A stretch of 38,436 bases of DNA from Bacteroidota bacterium (lineage in GTDB: Bacteria; Bacteroidota; Bacteroidia; Chitinophagales; LD1), in assembly GCA_025963485.1 (NCBI GenBank), contig JAOQAO010000254.1, positions 1-38,436 on the forward strand. Direction: 5' to 3'. The notes beneath the pieces are model-generated. The model saw only the letters and a list, made by a program, of their open reading frames with translations. It had not been told where the DNA came from and did no database searches. Made by a program: the position numbers and the translations under genes. This document shows positions 32,256 through 38,436 of this stretch, one piece after another. Every line of letters begins with the position of its first letter. The first letter of the stretch is position 1.

Positions 32256-32275
32256 TCAATATAATCGTATATTGA
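32256..32275. promoter_or_regulatory. Inverted repeat upstream of the secreted helical protein
   Basis: TCAATATA (32256-32263), ATCG, TATATTGA (32268-32275): perfect 8-bp arms, ending 29 nt before the ATG at 32305. It could be an operator or overlap the promoter; the binding protein is unknown. Confidence 0.4.
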
Positions 32276-32304
32276 GCTTTATTATAAGCCACTAAAATCA
32301 CTCC

Positions 32305-32841
32305 ATGTCAAGAAAATTTATCCCATCTGCAGTTATGATCCTGCTGATGTTTACTACTACGATAGGCTATGCACAAAGCAAAACAGCGGCCTCATCTATG
32401 ACCGCCATAGAGCTCAACAATAGCTATTCATCTGTCAGCGATACGCTCTACCAGATGGGTACGCAATGGGGTACCGTGCTAAACGAAGTAATGACCAGCG
32501 GCGAATATGCTAAGCTGAAACCGGTACGCGCAGAGATGGAGCAGTTTATAGCGCGCAAGCAGAAAGAAATAAAGGCATCTCCTATCATAGGTGGTTCAGA
32601 GAAATTCAAAGAAGCGATGCTCAGTTTCCTCAACTTTGAAAGCAATATGACGACAAAAGCCTTCATGCCATTTGAGAAGCTCACTGCTGCCTCCAAAACC
32701 GATGAAGTAAACGCCATGATAGCCAATGTGACCACACTGAGCAAAGGTGAAACAGATGTATTGGCTGAGGTGCAGAAAACGCAGAGCGCCTACGCGACTA
32801 AAAACGGATTCGCTATCGAAAGCACTGAGCCTGCTAAATAG
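32305..32841 (+). CDS. Secreted helical protein (LIC11966-like)
   Basis: A 178-residue exported protein: signal peptide MSRKFIPSAVMILLMFTTTIGYAQ, then an almost wholly helical body (IELNNSYSSVSDTLYQMGTQWGTVLNEV, KLKPVRAEMEQFIARKQKEIKASP, EKFKEAMLSFLNFESNMTTKAFMPFEKL, VLAEVQKTQSAYATKNGFAIES). The ordering and the closing Q-x-x-YAxKNGF motif resemble the LIC11966-type surface protein family of unknown function (recollection only). It is a single gene, convergent with the TonB-domain cluster (7-nt gap). An inverted repeat lies in its upstream region. Confidence 0.65.
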   Translation: MSRKFIPSAVMILLMFTTTIGYAQSKTAASSMTAIELNNSYSSVSDTLYQMGTQWGTVLNEVMTSGEYAKLKPVRAEMEQFIARKQKEIKASPIIGGSEKFKEAMLSFLNFESNMTTKAFMPFEKLTAASKTDEVNAMIANVTTLSKGETDVLAEVQKTQSAYATKNGFAIESTEPAK

Positions 32842-32848
32842 GCAAACC

Positions 32849-33268
32849 CTACTTTTTCTTCTTTTGCTTTGTAGCAGGCGGATGCAAGTCCGCCAATAAA
32901 AAGATAATAGGCACTACGACCACCACTTTTACCGCCTTGCCGTCATGTATGCCGGGAGTGAAAGGCGGAAATGACCTTACTACTCTGAGCGCCTCGGCGC
33001 TCAGGTCCCTCACATCTCCTTTCTGCACCACGATATTTTTTAGGTTGCCATATTCATCGACCAGAAACCGGACATCTACCCTGCCCTCTATGTTGTGGTT
33101 TCTGCTGTGCTCAGGATACTGGAGATGATATAGCAGATAGTGCCTCATCGAGTCATCTCCTCCGGGAAACTGCGGCATCTGCTCCACCAGATCATAGACC
33201 AGGCTATCCTCCTGGCAGAAAGCCCCCAGAGAGAACATCATCGCGATCAGAAGAAATAGCTTTCTCAT
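32849..33268 (-). CDS. Exported protein with one TonB C-terminal domain
   Basis: A 139-residue protein: signal peptide MRKLFLLIAMMFSLGAFCQ, then one TonB C-terminal domain: VEQMPQFPGGDDSMRHYLLYHLQYPEHSRNHNIEGRVDVRFLVDEYGNLKNIVVQKG, ALRVVRSFPPFTPGIHDGKAVKVVVVVPI, and a tail KQKKKK. Standard TonB has an N-terminal membrane helix, a proline-rich linker and then this domain; here only the domain remains, in an exported protein. It is the last of four consecutive related genes on this strand (32849-35349). Binding to TonB boxes or to a partner domain is possible but not shown. Confidence 0.85.
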   Translation of the reverse strand: MRKLFLLIAMMFSLGAFCQEDSLVYDLVEQMPQFPGGDDSMRHYLLYHLQYPEHSRNHNIEGRVDVRFLVDEYGNLKNIVVQKGDVRDLSAEALRVVRSFPPFTPGIHDGKAVKVVVVVPIIFLLADLHPPATKQKKKK

Positions 33269-33300
33269 AGTGATGAGATGTGACTATGATAAAGATAGGA

Positions 33301-34083
33301 CTATTTCAACCCAAAGCCTATCGGCAAGACATAGGAAACCTTGACGTTTTTCCCCTGAAGCTTGCCCGGAATAAATTTAGGCAGAAGTTTTATGACTCTC
33401 ATAGCTTCTGCATCATAGGATTTTTCCAATTTCTTCCTGATAGTAATGTCCGAGATGCTTCCATCTTCATTGACCACAAAGCCCACAACCACCCCACCGG
33501 ATACGTCTGCACCATTGATGGGGTATTCCAAATTCTTATTGATAAAGGCTTTCAACGAATCATCACCGCCGGGAAACTGTGGCATTTTGTCGACCACATC
33601 GTAGATGTGCGGTACATTGACACGCGGCGGAGCGGCTTTGCTGATAGTGGCTACATGATCATCAGACGCAAGCTTAAAATTTATCGGGAGCATAAAGGAA
33701 ACCTTCACTGGATTCGCTTCTCGCGAGCGGTTAAATTTCGGTAACAGCTTTACTACCCTGAGGGCTTCAGCATCCAGTTCCGGAGAAACACACCTGACCA
33801 GTACAAAGTCACGTGGTTGTCCGGCTTCATCAATCGTAAATTTAATGACCACCCGGCCCTCTATCTCTCGCGCTGCCGCAGAATCAGGGTATTTGATATT
33901 TGCCTGCAGAAATTTTATCATGGCTCCCTCCCCACCGGGATACTCAGGGAGATGGCCAAAATCACAAATAAAGGGTTTAGCCTCTGCTTCTTTGACATTG
34001 GGCGGCGGCGTATCCTGCGCGAAAGATGTGCAGGTAAAAAACAGGACAACGGAAAGAAAAATAATCCTGGCGGATAATTTCAT
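33301..34083 (-). CDS. Exported protein with two tandem TonB C-terminal domains
   Basis: A 260-residue protein: signal peptide MKLSARIIFLSVVLFFTCTSFAQ, then two TonB C-terminal domains (about 40-145 and 165-260). Each has the PEYPGGEGAM / MPQFPGGDDSL entry, a GRVVIKFTIDEAGQ or GGVVVGFVVNEDGS strand pair, and an AxRVxKLLPKFxPGKxxGxxVKVSxxLPI closing motif. No transmembrane anchor or proline-rich linker. It lies 12 nt after the single-domain gene 34096-34500 and 32 nt before the gene at 32849-33268, so one transcript is likely. Confidence 0.85.
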   Translation of the reverse strand: MKLSARIIFLSVVLFFTCTSFAQDTPPPNVKEAEAKPFICDFGHLPEYPGGEGAMIKFLQANIKYPDSAAAREIEGRVVIKFTIDEAGQPRDFVLVRCVSPELDAEALRVVKLLPKFNRSREANPVKVSFMLPINFKLASDDHVATISKAAPPRVNVPHIYDVVDKMPQFPGGDDSLKAFINKNLEYPINGADVSGGVVVGFVVNEDGSISDITIRKKLEKSYDAEAMRVIKLLPKFIPGKLQGKNVKVSYVLPIGFGLK

Positions 34084-34095
34084 GGGAGTATTTTT

Positions 34096-34500
34096 TCAGT
34101 ATTGAATACCCGATCTAAAGTTCATCGGGATTAAATATTCCGTTTTGATCGGCTTGCCTTGGCGTAGACCGGGTTTGAAAGGCGGCAATAACCTGACGAC
34201 CCGTAGTGCTTCCTTATTATATAAAGGATGCAGCGACTTCAGTATACCTGCATCGGATACATGTCCATTTTCATTGATAGTGATGCGAACAATGACCTTT
34301 CCTGATACTCCTTGTACATCTTCTCTATCAGGGAGAGAAAAATGATCTGCTATAAATCTCATAAGGGAATCCTCGCCACCAGGGAAAACTGGCATGACCT
34401 CAACATACACCAAAACCGGTTTCGTTTCAGACTTTTGCTGCGCAAAAGTAGAACGACAACAAGTGACTAAAATAATCAATAGAAGAAAAACAGCTCTCAT
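34096..34500 (-). CDS. Exported protein with one TonB C-terminal domain
   Basis: A 134-residue protein: signal peptide MRAVFLLLIILVTCCRSTFAQ, then one TonB C-terminal domain (VEVMPVFPGGEDSLMRFIADHF, GVSGKVIVRITINENGHVSDAGIL, ALRVVRLLPPFKPGLRQGKPIKTEYLIPMNF). Without anchor. Between it and the upstream gene lies a 63-nt spacer with a small inverted repeat ATTCCAT / ATGGAAT (34534-34550). Confidence 0.85.
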   Translation of the reverse strand: MRAVFLLLIILVTCCRSTFAQQKSETKPVLVYVEVMPVFPGGEDSLMRFIADHFSLPDREDVQGVSGKVIVRITINENGHVSDAGILKSLHPLYNKEALRVVRLLPPFKPGLRQGKPIKTEYLIPMNFRSGIQY

Positions 34501-34563
34501 AAGTGTTTATTACAAGATGCTGGCGCGATCAGGATTCCATAAAATGGAATAATTATCCCTCTT

Positions 34564-35349
34564 TTAGTGCGAGCCTGGCTTAACTGTGAAAGACAGGGAT
34601 GACTCAACCCTGACAGGCTCCCCATGCAATGACCCGGGAACGTATCTAATCAGTTTTAAAACCCGTATTGCTTCCTCTTCCATGGCCTTGGACATGGGAG
34701 TGGCGAATGCGAAATCGCTTAGGCTACCATCTTCGTGAATGATGAACCGTACAGTGACCTGGAGCTTTTTTTCAGGTTCTCCTGCAGGAAACCTGAATTG
34801 TGCATTGATAAATTTATTTATCGGTGGCCGGTCGCCAGAATAAAATGACATTTTTGGTACGGATGTATAAATGACTTTGGCCTTTGTGGATCTGGGAGAT
34901 AATACCACCGGAGGATCGTCTGCATTAGACAGAGCAAATGTCACAGGCAACATAAAGGTGACCTTGACCGCTTTACCCTGCTGTTTGCCTGGTTTGAAGT
35001 TCGGCATCAGTCGCACTACTCGCAGCGCTTCTGCATCCAGGCCCTTACTGACACTCTTTTTGATCGATATATCGGATAGGCTACCATCTTCATTGACTAC
35101 AAACCCCACTACCACCCGGCCTTGGATGTCATTCTCGCGCTCCATGTTGGGATACATTATATTTGTTTGAATGAACCTCATCATGGCCTCTTCTCCTCCG
35201 GGATATTGCGGCATCACCTCCACGGCGGTAAATATTTTATCCTCGTGAGGAGTGATTACCACCGGTTCAGCGATGACCGGTGCACTATTACTCTGGCAGA
35301 AGGCATGGCAGCTAAGAAAGAGTGCCACAAATAGGATTGCGTTTTTCAT
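34564..35349 (-). CDS. Exported protein with two tandem TonB C-terminal domains, second one diverged
   Basis: A 261-residue protein: signal peptide MKNAILFVALFLSCHAFCQ, first domain (about 45-140) canonical (VEVMPQYPGGEEAMMRFIQTNIMYP, GRVVVGFVVNEDGSLSDISIKK, ALRVVRLMPNFKPGKQQGKAVKVTFMLPV), second domain (about 160-258) diverged: the MPQFPGG entry has become MSFYSGDRP, and the closing motif is shortened to RVLKLIRYVPGSLHGEPVRVES. It is the first gene of the four-gene TonB-domain run and lies 30 nt after the accD stop, so readthrough from accD is possible. Confidence 0.85.
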   Translation of the reverse strand: MKNAILFVALFLSCHAFCQSNSAPVIAEPVVITPHEDKIFTAVEVMPQYPGGEEAMMRFIQTNIMYPNMERENDIQGRVVVGFVVNEDGSLSDISIKKSVSKGLDAEALRVVRLMPNFKPGKQQGKAVKVTFMLPVTFALSNADDPPVVLSPRSTKAKVIYTSVPKMSFYSGDRPPINKFINAQFRFPAGEPEKKLQVTVRFIIHEDGSLSDFAFATPMSKAMEEEAIRVLKLIRYVPGSLHGEPVRVESSLSFTVKPGSH

Positions 35350-35379
35350 GGTGTGTGATATTCGAATAACAAAAAATGA

Positions 35380-36240
35380 TTACTTCTGCATCAGCCTGAT
35401 CAGCGTACCGACCTTAGCCTTGAGTTCCTTGCGGTCTACGATGAAGTCGAGGAATCCATTCTCCAGCTGAAACTCTGATGTTTGAAAACCCTCAGGAAGC
35501 TTCTTGCGTGTAGTCTCTTCTATCACCCTCGGCCCTGCGAATCCTATCAGCGCTCCCGGTTCTGCGATATTGAAATCTCCTAGCATCGCAAACGAAGCAG
35601 TGACACCACCCGTCGTAGGGTTGGTCATTAATGATATGTACGGTAGTTTAGCTTCTGCGAGTTGCGTGAGTTTTGCTGAGGTCTTAGCCATCTGCATCAG
35701 CGAGAATGACGACTCCTGCATACGCGCGCCTCCTGAGCGCGAGATGATCATAAAGGGAGTACTGTTTGTGATAGCGTAGTCGATGCCACGGGCGATCTTC
35801 TCTCCCATCACGGAGCCCATAGATCCACCTATATAGCGGAAATCCATCGCTGCCACTGTCAGGTAGTATCCGCTTGTCTTGCCCGTCCCCACGCGCATAG
35901 ATTCTTTGAGCCCGGTATTGGCTTCAGAGTCTATTATACGTTTAGCATATGGCTTGGAGTCTGTGAACTCCAGGAAGTCCACTGGCGTGAGATCGGCGAA
36001 AAGCTCTGTGTATTGATCTTCATCAAAAAGTATATTGAAGTAATCTTCCGCATCTACTTTCTCATGATAGTTGCAGTGCGGGCATGTATATAGATTCTCG
36101 GCGAGCTGTGTAGTGAGGTACACCTTTTTGCAGCCGTTGCATTTATGCCAGATGCCATCAGGAGCCTCGAGTTTCTGCTCCGTCGATGTCTCTACCCCTT
36201 TGCGCAGGCGCTTCCACCATGGCACTCTTTCTTGACTCAT
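35380..36240 (-). CDS. accD: Acetyl-CoA carboxylase carboxyltransferase subunit beta
   Basis: A 286-residue subunit that with AccA transfers carboxyl from carboxybiotin to acetyl-CoA, making malonyl-CoA for fatty acid synthesis, in the cytoplasm. The N-terminal zinc ribbon is intact: C34-x2-C37 and C53-x2-C56 in WHKCNGCKKVYLTTQLAENLYTCPHC. The carboxyltransferase part has GSMGSVMGEKIARGIDYAI, SRSGGARMQESSFSLMQMAKTSA, SLMTNPTTGGVTASFAMLGD and AEPGALIGFAGPRVIEET. Normal length. The aldolase gene lies 52 nt upstream on the same strand, an arrangement (aldolase then accD) that I recall in other Bacteroidota. Confidence 0.97.
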   Translation of the reverse strand: MSQERVPWWKRLRKGVETSTEQKLEAPDGIWHKCNGCKKVYLTTQLAENLYTCPHCNYHEKVDAEDYFNILFDEDQYTELFADLTPVDFLEFTDSKPYAKRIIDSEANTGLKESMRVGTGKTSGYYLTVAAMDFRYIGGSMGSVMGEKIARGIDYAITNSTPFMIISRSGGARMQESSFSLMQMAKTSAKLTQLAEAKLPYISLMTNPTTGGVTASFAMLGDFNIAEPGALIGFAGPRVIEETTRKKLPEGFQTSEFQLENGFLDFIVDRKELKAKVGTLIRLMQK

Positions 36241-36292
36241 ATTGACCTTTCTCCGCCCTTCCCTTATTGAGATGGGCTATTAGGTTACGAAA

Positions 36293-37354
36293 TTACGCTA
36301 TTGTCACTTCTTTGCTCAGGTATATATCCTGTATGGCATTGAGCAGTGCCACGCCTTCCTTGGTCGGACGCTGAAATGCCTTGCGGCCCGAGATCAGTCC
36401 CATGCCACCAGCACGTTTATTGATGATCGCTGTAGCTACTGCTTCCGCGAGATCCGACTCACCTGCCGATGCACCGCCAGAGTTGATCAGGCCTACGCGT
36501 CCCATATAGCAGTTGGCCAGCTGGTATCGGGTCAGGTCTATCGGGTGGTCTGTGGTCAGGTCGCTGTATACCCGTTTGTCAGTTTTACCAAACTTCAGTG
36601 CATTGTACCCGCCATTATTCTCAGGTAGCTTCTGTTTGATAATATCTGCCTGGATCGTGACACCGAGGTGATTGGCCTGGCCGCTAAGATCAGCTGCCAG
36701 AGAATAATCCACACCGTCTTTTTTGAAATTCTCATTGCGCAGGTAGCACCATAGTACGGTGGCCATGCCCAGCTCATGTGCGTATTCAAAGGCTTTAGCG
36801 ACCTCTACGATCTGGCGCTTAGACTCTGGCGAACCGAAGTATATCGTAGCGCCCACGGCCACAGCGCCCATATTCCATGCATCCTTGATCTGGCCAAACA
36901 TGATCTGATCGTAGCTGTTAGGATAGCTCAAAAACTCATTATGATTGATCTTCACGATAAACGGTATCCTGTGAGCGTATTTACGCGCTACAGATGCGAG
37001 AACGCCGAATGTCGACGCGACGGCGTTGCAGCCACCTTCTACAGCCAGTTTCACGATATTCTCAGGATCAAAGCAGATCGGATTTGGCGCAAATGAAGCG
37101 CCAGCCGAGTGCTCAATGCCCTGATCTACAGGGAGAATGGACACATATCCGGTATTTTTGAGCCTGCCGGTGCCAGCCAGTGCCTGGAGGCTGCGGAGGG
37201 TCTGTATATTGCGGTTGCTGTCTTTCCAGTAGCGCTCTACGAAGTCCCTGCGAGGCAGATAGAGAGAGTCTTTAGGAAAGGTCTTGGATTCATGAGAGAG
37301 CAGGTATTCGGCCTTTTGTTCGCCGAGGAGTTTTACTATTTCTTCTTTGGTCAT
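36293..37354 (-). CDS. Class I fructose-bisphosphate aldolase (DhnA/FbaB-type)
   Basis: A 353-residue TIM-barrel enzyme that cleaves fructose-1,6-bisphosphate to dihydroxyacetone phosphate and glyceraldehyde-3-phosphate through a Schiff base (class I). Visible: [109 protein letters not shown], and [40 protein letters not shown] near the C-terminus, where the phosphate-binding SGG and GRKAFQR motifs sit. The length matches bacterial FbaB-type enzymes. It lies 52 nt upstream of accD. TACCTTTG (37379-37386) upstream is a perfect -7 box. Confidence 0.93.
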   Translation of the reverse strand: MTKEEIVKLLGEQKAEYLLSHESKTFPKDSLYLPRRDFVERYWKDSNRNIQTLRSLQALAGTGRLKNTGYVSILPVDQGIEHSAGASFAPNPICFDPENIVKLAVEGGCNAVASTFGVLASVARKYAHRIPFIVKINHNEFLSYPNSYDQIMFGQIKDAWNMGAVAVGATIYFGSPESKRQIVEVAKAFEYAHELGMATVLWCYLRNENFKKDGVDYSLAADLSGQANHLGVTIQADIIKQKLPENNGGYNALKFGKTDKRVYSDLTTDHPIDLTRYQLANCYMGRVGLINSGGASAGESDLAEAVATAIINKRAGGMGLISGRKAFQRPTKEGVALLNAIQDIYLSKEVTIA

Positions 37355-37378
37355 TGAGCAGTTAATTTATGAGGGTGA

Positions 37379-37386
37379 CAAAGGTA
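37379..37386 (-). promoter_or_regulatory. -7 box of the aldolase-accD unit
   Basis: TACCTTTG on the minus strand, an exact match to TAnnTTTG, 24 nt upstream of the aldolase ATG. The -33 region (CTCT at the 19-nt spacing) does not match TTTG, so support is moderate. Confidence 0.45.
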
Positions 37387-37530
37387 AAAAAATAGTATTC
37401 AATACAGAGCATTTCAGTGTAACACCCACAGAAAACACTCGAAAACTGCAATTTAAGGCCTCAAATTGACCATTTTACTTGCCTTTTTCATGATTTTAGG
37501 ACTTCCACCTTCATACCCATTCGGCATAGA

Positions 37531-38001
37531 TCAGCTTTTCAACTGCGCCACCCTTGCCCTTACTCCCTGCGCCAGATCCACAGACGAGTCGTGCACTGAT
37601 CTGGCAAAATCCATAAACTCAGGATCATGAGCCTCCTTGCGTCCATTCTGGGAATTGATAGAGACCAGGCTGGTCCATTGGACCGCTTTGATGTGGCTTC
37701 CATCTTTATCATACATTACGGCTTCGATCGTGAGATGATAATCTGACAGGTCTATCAGTGATGTCCGGATCAGGACTTCTTCATTGTAGACCGCAGGCTT
37801 TTTGTACAATATCTCATGGTGGCCCACGACCCATGCCTGACCTTTCTGGTAATATTTGGTCAGGTCTATACCATAAGCGGACTTCAGATGATCCTCACGT
37901 GCATTGATGAAATAGTCCAGGTACCGTGAATTATTCAGGTGGCCGAGCGGGTCACAGTCATTGAAGCGGACGGTGTAGCTTGATTGAGGGTGCTTTTCCA
38001 T
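37531..38001 (-). CDS. Hotdog-fold acyl-CoA thioesterase (YbgC/4HBT-like)
   Basis: A 156-residue cytoplasmic enzyme of the 4-hydroxybenzoyl-CoA thioesterase family, which hydrolyses acyl-CoA or acyl-ACP thioesters. The motif VRFNDCDPLGHLNNSRYLDYFINAREDHL (residues 11-39) carries the catalytic Asp17 and the conserved GHLNN turn; WVVGHHEILYKKPAVYNEEVLIRTSL matches the second conserved region. The length is normal. It lies 50 nt downstream of the TetR regulator on the same strand, with a TetR-type operator in the gap (38019-38032), so it is probably regulated by it. The 176-nt spacer 37355-37530 shows nothing except the aldolase -7 box. Confidence 0.88.
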   Translation of the reverse strand: MEKHPQSSYTVRFNDCDPLGHLNNSRYLDYFINAREDHLKSAYGIDLTKYYQKGQAWVVGHHEILYKKPAVYNEEVLIRTSLIDLSDYHLTIEAVMYDKDGSHIKAVQWTSLVSINSQNGRKEAHDPEFMDFARSVHDSSVDLAQGVRARVAQLKS

Positions 38002-38018
38002 GTTCTTTGTTTTATTTT

Positions 38019-38032
38019 AGACCAATCGGTCT
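38019..38032. promoter_or_regulatory. TetR-type operator
   Basis: AGACC-AATC-GGTCT: 5-bp perfect arms with a 4-nt centre, similar to the AGACCGATCGGTCT operators used by several TetR proteins. It lies between the TetR gene and the thioesterase gene, 17 nt before the thioesterase ATG, where a bound repressor would block transcription of the thioesterase. Confidence 0.6.
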
Positions 38033-38051
38033 TTTATTGATTAAAAAAATA

Positions 38052-38436
38052 TTACCGTTTCAATTCGTTTTCAATACGGCTCTGCAGATGGTCCATGAGT
38101 CCGCCGAAAAGTTTTTTGTTCTCACCGATCCTGGTCATCATGATCCCGCCCTCGATCTGTGCTATGAATATCTCTGCTTCGCGCTTGGGATCTATGCCAG
38201 GCTTCAGTTCTCCGTTTTTTATCCCAAATTCAAAACACCTCTCCATAGATGCGATGAGGGAGGCCAATGCCAGCCTTGCTTTCTTCTTTAGAAAGGGATA
38301 TGAGTCGTCGGCATCTATGGCCGTATTGAGCAGGACGCAACCGCCATCTATGGTGGGTTTCACCACGTACACACGGTAGAAATCGAGGATGGCCTTTAGT
38401 TTGCCTATGGCGGTAGTTTCCAGCGATGTTTTGGCC
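38052..38436 (-). CDS. TetR-family transcriptional regulator, C-terminal part
   Basis: The 128 residues in the window are the C-terminal ligand-binding part; the DNA-binding domain lies beyond the window end. Seen are AKTSLETTAIGKLKAILDFYR, GGCVLLNTAIDADDSYPFLKKKARLALASLIASMERCFEFGIKNGELKPGIDPKREAEIFIAQIEGGIMMTRIGENKKLFGGLMDHL, with the GGCxLxNxxxxxxDxxP motif and the closing helix of TetR_C domains. The frame is open to the last base, so the start given is only the window edge. The ligand is unknown; the adjacent thioesterase suggests fatty acid or acyl-CoA response. Confidence 0.88.
   Translation of the reverse strand, partial: AKTSLETTAIGKLKAILDFYRVYVVKPTIDGGCVLLNTAIDADDSYPFLKKKARLALASLIASMERCFEFGIKNGELKPGIDPKREAEIFIAQIEGGIMMTRIGENKKLFGGLMDHLQSRIENELKR

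Noticed and set aside
1-38436. CRISPR arrays, prophage or insertion sequences
   Set aside because: No regularly spaced direct repeats and no transposase, integrase or phage structural genes were seen on either strand.

Overview
The window looks like chromosomal DNA of a Bacteroidota bacterium, probably of the Chitinophagia/Sphingobacteriia side of the phylum. Three secreted proteins end in type IX secretion (T9SS, Por) C-terminal sorting domains. Many signal peptides end in AQ or CQ. Promoters match the TTTG-N19-TAnnTTTG form of this phylum, and starts are preceded by A-rich leaders rather than Shine-Dalgarno sequences. No tRNA, rRNA, CRISPR array, transposase or phage gene was seen.

Layout. 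Positions 1-5.7 kb: an outer-membrane beta-barrel protein, a YwqE/CpsB-type PHP phosphatase, a T9SS cargo protein and a membrane acyltransferase. 5.7-8.2 kb: hutI and aroC. 8.2-12 kb: a large thermolysin-family (M4) metallopeptidase with a T9SS signal, and 14 nt upstream of it a small lipoprotein that resembles the M4 inhibitor emfourin. 12-18 kb: a small acidic protein, an APC permease, an NlpC/P60 hydrolase, a Cys/Met-metabolism PLP enzyme and a leucine-rich-repeat protein. 18-24 kb: an MltD-like lytic transglycosylase, a TlpA-like plus redoxin pair, a T9SS cargo, an OB-fold lipoprotein and an XRE regulator. 24-29 kb: a DUF1444-like protein, an AlkD-like protein, a GreA-like protein, an AEC transporter and small membrane or envelope proteins. 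29.3-32.2 kb: a five-gene ribosomal operon rplD-rplW-rplB-rpsS-rplV with its own promoter and terminator. 32.3-35.3 kb: a secreted helical protein and four consecutive genes for exported proteins made only of TonB C-terminal domains. 35.4-38.4 kb: accD, a class I aldolase, a hotdog thioesterase and a TetR regulator cut by the window end.

Most interesting points. (1) The S10 ribosomal operon is reduced to an internal block: rpsJ/rplC are missing upstream and rpsC/rplP downstream, and the block is bounded by a canonical promoter and a strong terminator. (2) A T9SS-exported M4 protease is paired with a lipoprotein that may be its periplasmic inhibitor. (3) Six TonB C-terminal domains lie in four adjacent exported proteins without the usual membrane anchor. 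(4) Several families of palindromic or word-like repeats sit in spacers, and two palindromes are read through in frame inside genes.

Most genes are ordinary housekeeping or envelope functions. Family names rest on motifs read by eye, without database searches.
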